Shown piece after piece: positions 17,026-26,913 of a stretch of 64,000 bases of DNA. Position 1 is the stretch's first letter; each line of letters starts with the position of its first letter. A program made the translations under genes and the position numbers. This DNA is from Mycobacterium sp. GA-2829 (GTDB lineage: Bacteria; Actinomycetota; Actinomycetes; Mycobacteriales; Mycobacteriaceae), in contig NZ_LQIT01000023.1 in NCBI RefSeq assembly GCF_001499965.1, positions 124,001 to 188,000 on the forward strand, given 5' to 3'. Under the pieces are notes generated by a model. The model was not told where the DNA came from and did not search any database. It was given only the letters and a program-made list of their open reading frames with translations.

Positions 17026-18792
17026 ATGCAGCCTGACTACGACGTCCTGATCATCGGTTCGGGTTTCGGGGGCAGCGTCACCGCGCTGCGGCTCACCGAG
17101 AAGGGGTACCGGGTCGGCGTCCTCGAAGCCGGCCGCCGGTTCGCCGACGAGGACTTCGCCAAGACCTCGTGGGATCTGAAGAACTTCCTGTGGGCGCCGC
17201 AGCTGGGCTGCTACGGCATCCAGCGGATCCATCTGCTGCGCGACGTCCTCATCCTCGCCGGCGCGGGCGTGGGTGGCGGATCGCTCAACTACGCCAACAC
17301 CCTCTACGTACCGCGCGAGCCGTTCTTCAACGACCCGCAGTGGAAGCACATCACCGACTGGAACGACGAACTGCTGCCGCACTACGAGCAGGCGCAGCGC
17401 ATGCTCGGCGTCGTCACCAACCCGACGTTCACCGACGCCGACCGCGTCGTCAAAGAGGTCGCCGAGGACATGGGCGTGGGGGACACCTTCGTGCCGACGC
17501 CGGTCGGGGTGTTCTTCGGCCCCGACGGGCAGAAGACCCCGGGCAAGACCGTGCCCGACCCCTACTTCGGCGGTGTCGGCCCGGCTCGCCGCGGTTGCAT
17601 CGAGGTCGGCGAGTGCATGACCGGCTGCCGCCACAACGGTAAGAACACCCTGGTCAAGAACTACCTGTACCTCGCCGAGCGGGCGGGTGCCGAAGTACAT
17701 CCCCTGACGACGGTGACCAGCTTCGAACAGCGCGACGACGGACTGTGGGAGGTCACCACCGTGCGCACCGGGCGCAAGGTGCGGCGTCAGAAGCGGACGT
17801 TCACCGCGAACAACGTCGTCCTCGCGGCGGGTACGTTCGGCACCCAGAAGCTGCTGTTCAAGATGCGCGACGCCGGTAAACTGCCGCAGCTGTCCGACCG
17901 GCTGGGCATGCTGACCCGCACGAATTCGGAGTCGATCGTCGGCGCCGGTCGCTTCCAGGTCACCGACGACCTCGACCTCACCCACGGGGTGGCGATCACC
18001 TCGTCGATCCACCCGACCTCCGACACCCACATCGAACCGGTGCGTTACGGCAAGGGCTCCAACGCGATGGGGCTGCTGCAGACGCTGATGACCGACGGCT
18101 CCGGCCCCGAGGGCACCGACGTGCCGCGCTGGAAGCAGCTGTTCGTCAACGCCCGCGAGGATCCGCGCGGCACACTGCGGCTGCTCAACGTGCGCCGCTG
18201 GAGCGAGCGGACGCTCATCGCGCTGGTGATGCAGAACCTCGACAACTCGATCACCACGTTCACCAAGCGCACGAAGCTCGGCACCCGCCGGCTGACCAGC
18301 AAGCAGGGCCACGGCGAGCCGAATCCGACGTGGATCCCGGTCGGCAACGAGGTGACGCGGCGGATCGCGAAGAAGATCGACGGCGTCGCGGGCGGCACGT
18401 GGGGTGAGCTGTTCAACATCCCGCTGACGGCGCACTTCCTCGGCGGCGCCACGATCGGCGACAGCCCCGAACACGGCGTCATCGACCCGTACCACCGCGT
18501 GTACAACTACCCGACGCTGTACGTCACCGACGGGGCGGCGATCTCGGCCAACCTGGGCGTCAACCCGTCACTGACCATCAGCGCCCAGGCCGAACGCGCC
18601 GCGTCGCTGTGGCCGAACAAGGGCGAAGAGGATCTGCGGCCCGCGCAGGGTGAGGGCTACCGCCGCCTCGACCCGATCGCGCCGAACCAGCCGGTGGTGC
18701 CCGCAGGCGCACCCGCCGCGCTGGACTGGAACGCCACCCGCGAAGAGGTCAACCGCCGCGATCCCACCACCGCCGACGCCCAGGGCGCCTGA
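17026..18792 (+). CDS. choD: Cholesterol oxidase-like GMC oxidoreductase ChoD
   Basis: This 588-residue FAD enzyme of the GMC oxidoreductase family has a dinucleotide motif at residues 8-19 (LIIGSGFGGSVTA), the LAGAGVGGGSLNYANTLY segment, and the C-terminal FLGGATIGD and NLGVNPSLTISAQAERAA blocks. It matches M. tuberculosis ChoD closely throughout. The family oxidises the 3-hydroxyl of sterols to a ketone, although the role of ChoD in cholesterol breakdown is disputed. It ends immediately before the stop of the convergent GH65 gene. The ATG at 17026 lacks a clear Shine-Dalgarno, which fits the leaderless promoter proposed. Confidence 0.92.
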   Translation: MQPDYDVLIIGSGFGGSVTALRLTEKGYRVGVLEAGRRFADEDFAKTSWDLKNFLWAPQLGCYGIQRIHLLRDVLILAGAGVGGGSLNYANTLYVPREPFFNDPQWKHITDWNDELLPHYEQAQRMLGVVTNPTFTDADRVVKEVAEDMGVGDTFVPTPVGVFFGPDGQKTPGKTVPDPYFGGVGPARRGCIEVGECMTGCRHNGKNTLVKNYLYLAERAGAEVHPLTTVTSFEQRDDGLWEVTTVRTGRKVRRQKRTFTANNVVLAAGTFGTQKLLFKMRDAGKLPQLSDRLGMLTRTNSESIVGAGRFQVTDDLDLTHGVAITSSIHPTSDTHIEPVRYGKGSNAMGLLQTLMTDGSGPEGTDVPRWKQLFVNAREDPRGTLRLLNVRRWSERTLIALVMQNLDNSITTFTKRTKLGTRRLTSKQGHGEPNPTWIPVGNEVTRRIAKKIDGVAGGTWGELFNIPLTAHFLGGATIGDSPEHGVIDPYHRVYNYPTLYVTDGAAISANLGVNPSLTISAQAERAASLWPNKGEEDLRPAQGEGYRRLDPIAPNQPVVPAGAPAALDWNATREEVNRRDPTTADAQGA

Positions 18793-21156
18793 TCAGCCCG
18801 ACTCGGTGAGGCGGCTGCGCAGCGGTTCCCGTCCCGGCGGCTGTACCGGTGTGGGCAGCAGCGGGGTGCGTGGCCGCACCGGGACGGTCGTCGGCTCGTG
18901 GGTGGAGAGCACGATCTCCTCACCCGCGTGCCGGATCGCCAGCCGGCCGTCCGGCCCGTCGCGCAGGGTGTAGACGACGCAGTCGTGCCCGGCTTCGACG
19001 GTGACGCGAAAGTCGCGCCAGCGCAAGCGGAATCGCAGCCGGGTCAACGCGTCGGGCAGATGCGGGTTCAACGCCAGCATGCCCTCGTCGTCACGCAGTC
19101 CGCCGAACCCGGCGACCAGCGCCGTCCACGCCCCGGCCAGCGACGCCATGTGCAGACCGTCGCGGGTGTTGTGGTGCAGGTTGCGCAAATCGATCATCGC
19201 GGCCTCGAACGCGTAGTCGTGGGCGAGGTTGAGGTGCCCGACCTCCGCGCACATCACCGCCTGCGTGCACGCCGACAGTGAGGAGTCCCGGGTGGTGCGA
19301 CGTTCGTAGTAGTCGACGTTGCGGGCCTTCTGCTCGTCGGTGAACGCGTGGCTCTGCCACTGCATCGCCAGCACCAGATCCGCTTGCTTGACCACCTGGG
19401 CCGGATACAACCGCACGTACGGTTCGTTGAGCAGCAGGGGATAGGAGGTGTTCTCGGTGAAGTCCCATTCGGCCAACGTCGTGAAACCCGCGCACTGCGG
19501 ATGGACGCCGAGTTCCTCGTCGTAGGGGATGTGCGCCGCGGCTGCCGCCTCGCGCCACGCCGCCATCTCCTCGGTGCTGACACCCATCTCGCGGGCGACC
19601 TCCGAGCGCCGCTCACAGGCCTCGGCGGCCACCCGGAGGTTGTGGGCGGCCATCAGGTTCGTGAACACGTTGTCGCGCACCACCGCCGTGTACTCGTCGG
19701 GGCCGGTGACACCGTCGAGGTGCCAGACGCCGTGGCGGTCGTGGTGGCCGAGGGTCATCCACAGCCGCGCGGTGTCGACCAGCACCGTCAGCCCGCATTC
19801 GTCCTCGAGGGAGTGGTCGCCGGTGACGGTGCGGTAGCGGTCGAACGCCATCGCGATGTCGGCGTTGACGTGCCAGCCGGCGGTACCCGCGGGCCAGTAC
19901 GCCGAGCACTCCTCGCCGCGGATCGTGCGCCACGGGAACGCCGCCCCCTCCAGATCCAGTTGCGCCGCACGCTCTCTGGCCAGCGGCAGCGTGGAGGCCC
20001 GCCACCGCAGCGCGTCCGCGGCGGCCGACGGTTTCGTGTAGGTCAGCACGGGCAGCACGAAACCCTCTGTGTCCCAGAAGGCGTGGCCGTCGTAGCCCGT
20101 TCCGGTGAGCCCCTTCCCGGGAATGGCGCGCCGTTCGGCGCGGGCGCTGGCCTGCAGCACGTGGAAGAGCCCGAACCGCACCGCCTGCTGCAGATCCGGA
20201 TCGCCCTCGACCTCGACGTCGGCGCAGTCCCAGAATTCGTCGAGGTACTCGCGCTGCGCGTCGAGCAGGCCCTGCCAGCCGACGTAGCGCGCACCCGTCA
20301 GCGCGGCGGCGGCCTGATCTCGCAGTGCCGGGCGGGATCTCAGGCTCGACCACCCGTAGGCCAGGTACTTCACGATGCGCAGGCGCTGGCCGGGGCGCAG
20401 CCCGCAGATCACGGTGGTGTGGGCGAGGTCGGCGCCGGCGTCGGTGCTGGTCTCGACGCGCCCGGGCACATCGACCTCGTGATCCATGGCGGCGGCCATC
20501 ATCAGACCGCTGCCCTTGGTCCGGTGCACCAGCAGCGCGCTGTGGTCGGTCTGCTCGTGGTGCACCGGTTCGAGGGGTTTGCGCAACACCGCCGCCACCC
20601 GCGGGTCGCCGGCCTTCTCGGGCTGGTCCTCATTGGCGACCAACTCGGATTGCACGGTGACACGGACGAATTCGTCGAGCGCCTCGACGATGTACTCGAT
20701 GGCCGCGACGCCGCGCTGCGACAGCGACACCAGCCGGGTCGACTCCACCTTGACCTGCTTGCCCGCCGGTGAGCGCCAGTGTGCGTGCCGTCGCAGCGTG
20801 CCCGCCCGCAGGTCGAGTACGCGCTCGTGGGACATGAGTTCCCCGTAGCGGACGTCGAACGGTTCGTCGTCGACGAGCAGCCGGATGATCTTGCCGTTGG
20901 TGACGTTGACGACGGTCTGGCCGGCCTCCGGGTAGCCGTAACCGGCTTCGGCGTAGGGCAGCGGCCGGATCTCGAAGAACGAGTTGAGATACGTTCCGGG
21001 CATCCCGTGCGGTTCGCCCTCATCGAGGTTGCCGCGTAACCCGATGTGCCCGTTGGACAGTGCGAACAGCGATTCCGACTCGTCGATCAGGTCGAAGTCG
21101 AGCCGGGTCTCGCGCACCTGCCACGGTTCGACGGGAAAGACGTCGTAGGGGATCAC
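18793..21156 (-). CDS. Glycoside hydrolase family 65 disaccharide phosphorylase (Rv3401-like)
   Basis: This 787-residue protein has the GH65 layout: an N-terminal beta-sandwich ([20 protein letters not shown]), an (alpha/alpha)6 barrel with the general-acid Glu in [13 protein letters not shown], the phosphate-binding HMASLAGAW region, and a C-terminal sheet. GH65 phosphorylases split maltose, trehalose or kojibiose with phosphate to give beta-glucose 1-phosphate. The GTG at 21156 overlaps the upstream beta-phosphoglucomutase gene by 4 nt (GTGA), so the product of one enzyme would feed the other. The disaccharide used cannot be read from sequence. It closely resembles Rv3401. Confidence 0.9.
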   Translation of the reverse strand: MIPYDVFPVEPWQVRETRLDFDLIDESESLFALSNGHIGLRGNLDEGEPHGMPGTYLNSFFEIRPLPYAEAGYGYPEAGQTVVNVTNGKIIRLLVDDEPFDVRYGELMSHERVLDLRAGTLRRHAHWRSPAGKQVKVESTRLVSLSQRGVAAIEYIVEALDEFVRVTVQSELVANEDQPEKAGDPRVAAVLRKPLEPVHHEQTDHSALLVHRTKGSGLMMAAAMDHEVDVPGRVETSTDAGADLAHTTVICGLRPGQRLRIVKYLAYGWSSLRSRPALRDQAAAALTGARYVGWQGLLDAQREYLDEFWDCADVEVEGDPDLQQAVRFGLFHVLQASARAERRAIPGKGLTGTGYDGHAFWDTEGFVLPVLTYTKPSAAADALRWRASTLPLARERAAQLDLEGAAFPWRTIRGEECSAYWPAGTAGWHVNADIAMAFDRYRTVTGDHSLEDECGLTVLVDTARLWMTLGHHDRHGVWHLDGVTGPDEYTAVVRDNVFTNLMAAHNLRVAAEACERRSEVAREMGVSTEEMAAWREAAAAAHIPYDEELGVHPQCAGFTTLAEWDFTENTSYPLLLNEPYVRLYPAQVVKQADLVLAMQWQSHAFTDEQKARNVDYYERRTTRDSSLSACTQAVMCAEVGHLNLAHDYAFEAAMIDLRNLHHNTRDGLHMASLAGAWTALVAGFGGLRDDEGMLALNPHLPDALTRLRFRLRWRDFRVTVEAGHDCVVYTLRDGPDGRLAIRHAGEEIVLSTHEPTTVPVRPRTPLLPTPVQPPGREPLRSRLTESG

Positions 21157-21899
21157 GCGGTGCCCTCCAGGAGTTCGGCGAGGTCGGTGACGACGACGTC
21201 GGCGCCGTGGCGGCGCAACTCCTCGGCCTGCCCGACCCGGTCGACCCCCACCACGCAACCGAAGTGTCCGGCCCGTCCGGCCTCCACCCCGGCGAGGGCG
21301 TCTTCGAAGACGGCGGCGTGATCCGGTGCGACACCGAGTAGTTCGGCCGCCCGCAGGAACGAGTCCGGCGCCGGCTTACCGGCGATCTTCTCCTCGCGCA
21401 TGGTCACGCCGTCGACCCGGTACTGCACGAAGCGCGCCAGCCCGGTGACGTCGAGCACCTCCTCGGTGTTCGCGCTGGAGGAGACCACGGCGACGCCCAG
21501 ACCTGCCGCGCTGACCTTCTCGAGATACCGCCGCGAACCTTCGAAGACCTCGACGCCGTCGCGGTGCACCGTCTCGTGGAACATCTCGTTCTTGTGGTTG
21601 CCGAGCCCGTGCACGGTCTCCGCGTCGGGCGGGTCACCGGGTCCGCCGTCGGGCAGTTCGATGCCGCGGCTGGCCAGGAACGACCGCACCCCGTCCTCGC
21701 GGCGCTTGCCGTCGACGTAGCGTTGGTAGTCCGCACCCGCGTCGAATGGGACGAACGGTTCGCCGGTGCGCTGCGCGCGCGTCTGCAGATACGCGTCGAA
21801 CATGGCCTTCCACGCCCGGGTGTGGACGCTGGCCGTATCGGTGAGCACACCGTCGAGGTCGAACAGACAGGCCGTCATCCGCTCGGGCAGACCCAGCAC
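21153..21899 (-). CDS. HAD-superfamily beta-phosphoglucomutase (Rv3400-like)
   Basis: This 248-residue HAD protein has the nucleophile motif FDLDGVLTD (Asp14, general acid Asp16), VVSSSANT (motif II), GKPAPDSF with the motif III Lys, and [11 protein letters not shown] (motif IV). A helical cap with VDGKRREDG is typical of beta-phosphoglucomutase. It would convert beta-glucose 1-phosphate into glucose 6-phosphate. The GTG at 21899 has GAGG about 8 nt upstream. It is the first gene of a two-gene operon with the GH65 phosphorylase and is divergent from guaA. Confidence 0.9.
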   Translation of the reverse strand: MLGLPERMTACLFDLDGVLTDTASVHTRAWKAMFDAYLQTRAQRTGEPFVPFDAGADYQRYVDGKRREDGVRSFLASRGIELPDGGPGDPPDAETVHGLGNHKNEMFHETVHRDGVEVFEGSRRYLEKVSAAGLGVAVVSSSANTEEVLDVTGLARFVQYRVDGVTMREEKIAGKPAPDSFLRAAELLGVAPDHAAVFEDALAGVEAGRAGHFGCVVGVDRVGQAEELRRHGADVVVTDLAELLEGTA

Positions 21900-21987
21900 A
21901 GGCGAACCTCGCTTTCAGGGAGGGGTGTCCCCGCTGGGGTAACCGTTGCCGCCTCGACAGTAACGTGATCGCCGGAATCAGGCCCAC

Positions 21988-21999
21988 TAGACTGAGCCG
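21988..21999 (+). promoter_or_regulatory. Predicted leaderless promoter of guaA
   Basis: A TAGACT -10 (TANNNT) at 21988-21993 lies 6 nt before the GTG at 22000, so transcription should begin at the start codon. No clear -35 is visible and there is no Shine-Dalgarno. Confidence 0.5.
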
Positions 22000-23559
22000 G
22001 TGAATTCCCCATCCCCGCGGCCCGTGCTGGTGATCGATTTCGGCGCGCAGTACGCGCAGCTGATCGCGCGCCGGGTCCGCGAAGCCCGGGTCTTCTCCGA
22101 GGTCGTCCCGCACACCGCGTCTGTGGAGGAGATCAAGGCCAAGGATCCGCAGGCGATCGTGTTGTCCGGCGGCCCGGCGAGCGTCTACGCCGACGGCGCC
22201 CCGCAACTGGACCCCGCACTCTTCGATCTCGACGTGCCGGTGTTCGGCATCTGCTACGGCTTCCAGGCGATGGCCCAGGCGCTCGGCGGTACCGTCGCGC
22301 ACACCGGCACCAGCGAGTACGGCCGCACTGAACTCAAAGTGGCTGGCGGAGAACTGCATTCGGAGCTCCCCGCGACCCAGCCGGTGTGGATGAGCCACGG
22401 TGACGCGGTCACCGAGGCGCCGGCGGGCTTCGAGGTGGTGGCCACCAGTTCGGGCGCCCCGGTCGCGGCGTTCGAGAACCGCGCCCGCCGGCTGGCCGGT
22501 GTGCAGTACCACCCCGAGGTGCTGCACTCCCCGCACGGTCAGCAGGTGCTCAGCCGGTTCCTGCACGAGTTCGCCGGTATCGACGCCAAGTGGACGCCCG
22601 CCAACATCGCCGATGCGCTCGTCGAGCAGGTGCGCGAGCAGATCGGCGACGGGCGGGCCATCTGCGGGCTGTCCGGAGGCGTGGACTCCGCGGTCGCCGC
22701 GGCACTGGTGCAGCGCGCCATCGGCGACCGGTTGACGTGCGTGTTCGTCGACCACGGCCTGCTGCGGGCGGGGGAGCGCGCGCAGGTGCAGCGCGACTTC
22801 GTCGCCGCCACCGGCGCCCACCTCGTCACCGTCGACGCGGCCGACCGGTTCCTCGAGGAGCTGTCGGGGGTGACCAATCCCGAGGGCAAGCGCAAGATCA
22901 TCGGCCGCGAGTTCATCACCGCATTCGACGGTGCGGTGATCGACATCGTCGGTGACAGCGGTGCGCCGGTCGAGTTCCTGGTGCAGGGCACGCTCTACCC
23001 CGACGTCGTCGAATCCGGCGGCGGTACGGGCACGGCGAACATCAAGAGCCACCACAACGTGGGCGGTCTGCCCGCCGATCTGAAGTTCAAGCTCGTCGAA
23101 CCGCTGCGACTGCTGTTCAAGGACGAGGTCCGCGCGGTCGGCCGTGAACTCGGACTGCCTGAGGAAATTGTTGCGCGCCAACCGTTCCCGGGTCCGGGTC
23201 TGGGCATCCGCATCGTCGGTGAGGTGACGCGCGAGCGACTGGAGACGTTGCGCCAGGCCGATGCCATTGCACGCGAGGAGTTGACCGCGGCGGGGCTGGA
23301 CAATCAGATCTGGCAGTGCCCGGTGGTGCTGCTGGCCGATGTCCGGTCGGTCGGGGTGCAGGGCGACGGCCGCACCTACGGTCACCCGATCGTGCTGCGG
23401 CCGGTGTCCAGTGAGGACGCGATGACCGCGGACTGGACGCGGGTGCCCTACGAGGTGCTCGAACGGATCTCCACCCGCATCACCAACGAGGTGCGCGAGG
23501 TGAACCGGGTGGTGCTCGACGTCACGAGTAAGCCGCCCGGCACCATCGAGTGGGAGTAG
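22000..23559 (+). CDS. guaA: GMP synthase (glutamine-hydrolysing) GuaA
   Basis: This 519-residue enzyme aminates XMP to GMP using glutamine and ATP. The N-terminal class I glutamine amidotransferase domain has Cys85 (FGICYGFQ), His171 and Glu173 (YHPEV). The ATP pyrophosphatase domain has the SGGVDS P-loop at 225-230. The C-terminal dimerisation domain contains [13 protein letters not shown] and ends KPPGTIEWE. It is separated from guaB2 and guaB3 by about 6 kb but has the same orientation. It is followed by a strong terminator hairpin and then the SOS-controlled imuA' promoter. Confidence 0.98.
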   Translation: MNSPSPRPVLVIDFGAQYAQLIARRVREARVFSEVVPHTASVEEIKAKDPQAIVLSGGPASVYADGAPQLDPALFDLDVPVFGICYGFQAMAQALGGTVAHTGTSEYGRTELKVAGGELHSELPATQPVWMSHGDAVTEAPAGFEVVATSSGAPVAAFENRARRLAGVQYHPEVLHSPHGQQVLSRFLHEFAGIDAKWTPANIADALVEQVREQIGDGRAICGLSGGVDSAVAAALVQRAIGDRLTCVFVDHGLLRAGERAQVQRDFVAATGAHLVTVDAADRFLEELSGVTNPEGKRKIIGREFITAFDGAVIDIVGDSGAPVEFLVQGTLYPDVVESGGGTGTANIKSHHNVGGLPADLKFKLVEPLRLLFKDEVRAVGRELGLPEEIVARQPFPGPGLGIRIVGEVTRERLETLRQADAIAREELTAAGLDNQIWQCPVVLLADVRSVGVQGDGRTYGHPIVLRPVSSEDAMTADWTRVPYEVLERISTRITNEVREVNRVVLDVTSKPPGTIEWE

Positions 23560-23568
23560 TGACGATCT

Positions 23569-23608
23569 AGCGTCAAGCCCGGTAGGACCACCTGCCGGGC
23601 TTGACGCT
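23569..23608 (+). terminator. Intrinsic-type terminator hairpin after guaA
   Basis: An 18-bp stem (23569-23586 with 23591-23608, one G-U, 4-nt loop) begins 9 nt after the guaA stop. The following sequence is TGTCGG rather than a U-tract, so it is of the U-poor mycobacterial kind. Its last base is also the first base of the PafBC-like motif. Confidence 0.8.
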
Positions 23609-23630
23609 TGTCGGTGGGCCGGTGTTTACT
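23608..23630 (+). promoter_or_regulatory. PafBC (RecA-independent DNA damage) promoter-like motif upstream of imuA'
   Basis: TTGTCGGTG at 23608-23616 is an exact match to the published consensus TTGTCRGTG-N8-TANNNT. After exactly 8 nt comes TTTACT (23625-23630), which deviates from TANNNT at the second base. This is the motif of the mycobacterial LexA-independent DNA damage response driven by PafBC. Confidence 0.5.
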
Positions 23631-23637
23631 CGTCGTA

Positions 23638-23653
23638 TCGAACAACAGTTCGA
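23638..23653 (+). promoter_or_regulatory. Perfect LexA (SOS) box of imuA'-imuB
   Basis: TCGAAC AACA GTTCGA fits the mycobacterial SOS box TCGAAC-N4-GTTCGA exactly. It lies 36 nt before the chosen imuA' start and just downstream of the -10-like element, where LexA binding would block transcription. Confidence 0.93.
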
Positions 23654-23689
23654 ATGACGGGTGTTCCTGGTGATGCTGGAGGTGCGGTT

Positions 23690-24388
23690 GTGACGTCGGC
23701 GACCAACCTCGGCGAACCCCAGCGTACCCGTGCTGAGCAGGTCGAATACCTGCGCAAGCAGATGGCCGCGGTGGCGGGCAAGGTCGGCTCCGGCCGCCGG
23801 GGTCCGGCACCGGCCGCGGACCCTGCTCCGGCCTCGGAAAGTTTGCTGCCGCTGCCCGAATCGCTGGCTGAGCAGCTGCCGAGGTCGTTGCCGCGAGGGT
23901 CGGTGGCGGTGCTCTCGGGGGCGCGGTCCCTGCCGTTGGGCATGGTCGCGGCCACGACGGCGGCCGGGGGGCACGCCGCCATCGTCGGCCAGCCCGGTGT
24001 CGGTCTGCTGGCGGCCGTGGAGATGGGTGCCGACCTCAGCCGGCTGGCCGTCATCCCCGATCCGGGCGGTGACCCGGTGGAGGTCGCGGCGGTCCTCATG
24101 GACGGGATGGATCTGGTGGTGCTCGGGCTGGCGGGGCGGTCGGTGCCCGCGGGCCGGGCGCGTGCGGTGACGGCGCGGGCCCGGCAGAAGGGATGCACGC
24201 TGCTGGTCACCGACGGGGACTGGCCGGGGGCGGTGGCCCGGTTGGACGCGCGGGTGTGCGGGTTCGAGGTGGCCGGTGCCGGGTCCCGGGAGGCGCCGAC
24301 GCCGGGGTGCGGGCGGATCAGCCGCGTGCGGCTGGCCATGCGGGCGAGGGGTCGGGGTCACGGTCCCGCCCGTGCGGTCGGTGAGTGA
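23690..24388 (+). CDS. imuA': Mutasome accessory protein ImuA'
   Basis: This 232-residue RecA/SulA-like protein has a P-loop-like region that is degenerate ([17 protein letters not shown] instead of a clean Walker A). Position and pattern match Rv3395c. ImuA' is required with ImuB and DnaE2 for damage-induced mutagenesis in mycobacteria. The GTG at 23690 has GGAGG with a 7-nt spacer. An ATG at 23654 abuts the LexA box and would leave no room for a ribosome site. It overlaps imuB by 8 nt, indicating translational coupling. Confidence 0.87.
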   Translation: MTSATNLGEPQRTRAEQVEYLRKQMAAVAGKVGSGRRGPAPAADPAPASESLLPLPESLAEQLPRSLPRGSVAVLSGARSLPLGMVAATTAAGGHAAIVGQPGVGLLAAVEMGADLSRLAVIPDPGGDPVEVAAVLMDGMDLVVLGLAGRSVPAGRARAVTARARQKGCTLLVTDGDWPGAVARLDARVCGFEVAGAGSREAPTPGCGRISRVRLAMRARGRGHGPARAVGE

Positions 24389-25976
24389 GGTGACTGGGTC
24401 TTCTCAGGCGGCCGCCCGCGTGCTGGCGGTCTGGTGCATGGACTGGCCTGCGGTCGCCGCCGCAGCGGCGGCGAACCTGTCGCCGACGGATCCGGTGGCG
24501 GTGACGCTGGCCAACCGGGTCATCGCGTGTTCGGCGTCGGCGCGTGCGGCCGGGGTGCGTCGTGGGCTGCGCCGCCGCGAGTCGCAGGCCCGCTGCCCCG
24601 AACTCCACGTCGCACCGGCGGACCCGGCCCGCGATGCCCGCCACTTCGAGAACGTCACCGCCGCCGTCGACGATCTGGTGCCGCGTGCGGAGGTGCTGCG
24701 GCCGGGTCTGCTCGTGCTGGCGGTCCGCGGCGCGGCCCGGTACTTCGGGTCCGAACAGGCCGCCGCCGAACGGTTGGTCGACGCGGTCGCCGCGGCAGGC
24801 GTGGAGTGTCAGGTCGGTATCGCCGATCAACTGCCGACCGCGGTGTTCGCCGCGCGGGCGGGGCGCATCGTGGCGCCCGGTTCGGACGCCGACTTCCTGT
24901 CCGCATTGTCGATCCGCCAATTGGCCACCGAACCCAGCCTGGCCGCACCCGGCCGGGAGGAACTCGCGGATCTGTTGTGGCGGATGGGTATTCGCCGAAT
25001 CGGTCAATTCGCCGCACTGTCCCGCACCGATGTCGCCTCCCGGTTCGGGGCGGACGCCGTCGCCGCGCACCGGTTCGCGCGGGGGGAGCCCTCGCGTGGG
25101 CCGTCGGGGCGGGAACCGCCCGCCGAACTCGACGCGGTGATGAACTGCGATCCGCCGATCGACCGGGTGGACGCCGCCGCGTTCGCCGGCCGGTCGCTGG
25201 CCGGCGAACTGCACCGCAGCCTCGAATCGGCGGGGGTCGGCTGCACCCGGCTGGCGATCCATGCCGTCACCGAGGACGGTAAGGAGCTCGAGCGGGTCTG
25301 GCGGTGCGCCGAACCGCTGACCGAGGACGCCACCGCCGACCGGGTGCGGTGGCAGCTCGACGGATGGCTGAACCGGCGCAACCCGAACGACCGGCCCACC
25401 GCGCCGATCACCGTGCTGCGGCTGCGTCCGGTCGAGGTCATCTCGGCCGAGGCGTTGCAGTTGCCGCTGTGGGGTGGCGTCGGTGAGGAGGACCGGCTGC
25501 GGGCGCGGCGGGCGTTGGTGCGGGTGCAGGGTCTGCTGGGGCCGGAGGCGGTGCAGGTCCCGGTGCTCAGCGGTGGGCGCGGCCCGGCCGAACGGATCAC
25601 CTTCACCGCGTTCGGGGACGAGCCGGTGCCGCAGGCCGACCCCCGGCAGCCGTGGCCCGGTCAGCTGCCCGAACCGTCGCCTGCGGTACTGCTCGACGAT
25701 CCGGTGGAGGTGCTCGACGCCGACGGCAACCCGGTGCGGGTGACCCACCGCGGACTGTTCTCCGGCCCGCCGGCACGCCTCGACGGCGGCGGGTATCGCG
25801 GGGATCTGGCCTGGTGGGCGGGGCCGTGGGCGGTCGACGAGCGGTGGTGGGATCCCGACCGGGCCAAGGGGCGCACCGCCAGGGCGCAGGTGTTGGTCGA
25901 CGGCAGCAGGGGGCGGGCGGCATTGCTGCTGTGTTATCGGCAACGGCGGTGGTACGTGGAGGGCGCCTATGAGTAG
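24381..25976 (+). CDS. imuB: Y-family polymerase-like mutasome hub protein ImuB
   Basis: This 531-residue Y-family DNA polymerase homologue starts with [19 protein letters not shown], where active polymerases have acidic metal ligands. The absence of these acids is the known reason that ImuB is non-catalytic. The helix-hairpin-helix region ([16 protein letters not shown]) and little-finger domain are present. The C-terminal part carries a [18 protein letters not shown] stretch typical of actinobacterial ImuB. ImuB links ImuA' and DnaE2 to the sliding clamp. Several overlapping start codons exist (GTG at 24372, 24381 and 24390). It is co-transcribed with imuA' under LexA. Confidence 0.9.
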   Translation: MSEVTGSSQAAARVLAVWCMDWPAVAAAAAANLSPTDPVAVTLANRVIACSASARAAGVRRGLRRRESQARCPELHVAPADPARDARHFENVTAAVDDLVPRAEVLRPGLLVLAVRGAARYFGSEQAAAERLVDAVAAAGVECQVGIADQLPTAVFAARAGRIVAPGSDADFLSALSIRQLATEPSLAAPGREELADLLWRMGIRRIGQFAALSRTDVASRFGADAVAAHRFARGEPSRGPSGREPPAELDAVMNCDPPIDRVDAAAFAGRSLAGELHRSLESAGVGCTRLAIHAVTEDGKELERVWRCAEPLTEDATADRVRWQLDGWLNRRNPNDRPTAPITVLRLRPVEVISAEALQLPLWGGVGEEDRLRARRALVRVQGLLGPEAVQVPVLSGGRGPAERITFTAFGDEPVPQADPRQPWPGQLPEPSPAVLLDDPVEVLDADGNPVRVTHRGLFSGPPARLDGGGYRGDLAWWAGPWAVDERWWDPDRAKGRTARAQVLVDGSRGRAALLLCYRQRRWYVEGAYE

Positions 25977-26001
25977 GCCGGCGTAGCTCTCACCGACTTT
26001 T

Positions 26002-26032
26002 AATTGTGCACAATTGAATTGCGCGCTACTGT
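26002..26032 (+). promoter_or_regulatory. OhrR operator and leaderless promoter of ohrR-ohr
   Basis: AATTGTGCACAATT at 26002-26015 is a perfect 14-bp palindrome of the OhrR-box type. TTGTGC (26004-26009) inside it can act as -35, followed after 17 bp by TACTGT (26027-26032). The ATG at 26039 is 6 nt downstream, so the mRNA is probably leaderless. OhrR bound here would cover the -35. Confidence 0.75.
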
Positions 26033-26038
26033 TTCCGT

Positions 26039-26494
26039 ATGGCCATGCTTCGCCTCGATCAGCACCTGTGTTTCGCGCTGTACTCGGCGACGCGTGCCAT
26101 GACGGCGGCGTATCGGCCGGTGTTGACGGAGCTGAACCTCACCTACCCGCAGTACCTGGCCCTGCTGGTGCTGTGGGAGGACGGGCCGGTGACGGTCGGG
26201 CGGCTCGGGGAGCGGTTGCATCTGGATTCGGGCACCCTCTCGCCGCTGCTGAAACGGCTCGAGGCCAACGGATACGTCAACCGGCGCCGGTCGCGGACCG
26301 ACGAACGTCAGGTCGAGGTGGTCCTCACCGACGCCGGGCAGGCGCTCGAGGAACGCGCGCAGTGCATCCCCGAGCAGTTGTTCTCCGCCACCGGGCTGTC
26401 CGCCGACGAGGCCGAACAGTTACGCGTCGCCGTCCGCCGACTGAGCGATGTGCTCATGAACACCCCCGATGATCCCTGGAAGGACCCGACATGA
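26039..26494 (+). CDS. ohrR: MarR-family organic peroxide sensor OhrR
   Basis: This 151-residue winged-helix regulator keeps the OhrR-specific N-terminal LDQHLCFALY segment with the peroxide-sensing Cys11, and Tyr residues in the next helix. The wHTH includes LGERLHLDSGTLSPLLKRLE and the RSRTDERQVEV wing. OhrR represses ohr until its cysteine is oxidised by organic hydroperoxides. The downstream gene is ohr, overlapping by 4 nt (ATGA), and a palindromic operator lies in its own promoter, so autoregulation is expected. Confidence 0.92.
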   Translation: MAMLRLDQHLCFALYSATRAMTAAYRPVLTELNLTYPQYLALLVLWEDGPVTVGRLGERLHLDSGTLSPLLKRLEANGYVNRRRSRTDERQVEVVLTDAGQALEERAQCIPEQLFSATGLSADEAEQLRVAVRRLSDVLMNTPDDPWKDPT

Positions 26495-26913
26495 AGGCTC
26501 TCTACACCGCAGAAGCGCTCGCCACCGGCGAAGGCCGCGACGGCCACGGCCGCAGCTCCGACGGCCGCCTGGACTTCGACCTGGCGATCCCGAAGGAGAT
26601 GGGCGGCAGCGGTGACGGCACCAACCCCGAGCAGCTGTTCGCGGTCGGCTATGCCGCCTGCTTCCACTCCGCGCTGCGCCTGGTGGCCCGCCAGGAGAAG
26701 GTCGACGTCACCGATTCGACCGTGGGAGCGCGGGTTTCGATCGGTCAGCTCGACAACGGCGGCTTCGGCCTCGCGGTCGAACTCGAAGTGGCGCTGCCGG
26801 GCGTCGACGAGAAGACCGCCCGCGAGATCGCCGACAAGGCCCACCAGGTGTGCCCGTACTCCAACGCCACCCGCGGCAACATCGACGTCACGGTGAACGT
26901 CACCGACGACTGA
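26491..26913 (+). CDS. ohr: Organic hydroperoxide resistance protein Ohr (OsmC family)
   Basis: This 140-residue OsmC/Ohr-family thiol peroxidase reduces organic hydroperoxides with lipoyl-linked electrons. The two catalytic cysteines are Cys57 (GYAACFHSAL) and Cys121 (HQVCPYSNATRGN), and the NPEQLFAVGYAACF signature separates Ohr from OsmC. It is in an operon with ohrR. Its 3' end overlaps the convergent iunH gene by 14 nt. Confidence 0.95.
   Translation: MKALYTAEALATGEGRDGHGRSSDGRLDFDLAIPKEMGGSGDGTNPEQLFAVGYAACFHSALRLVARQEKVDVTDSTVGARVSIGQLDNGGFGLAVELEVALPGVDEKTAREIADKAHQVCPYSNATRGNIDVTVNVTDD

Noticed and set aside
23654..23689. ATG at 23654 as the imuA' start
   Set aside because: It directly abuts the LexA box and has no ribosome site, whereas the GTG at 23690 has GGAGG at a 7-nt spacing.
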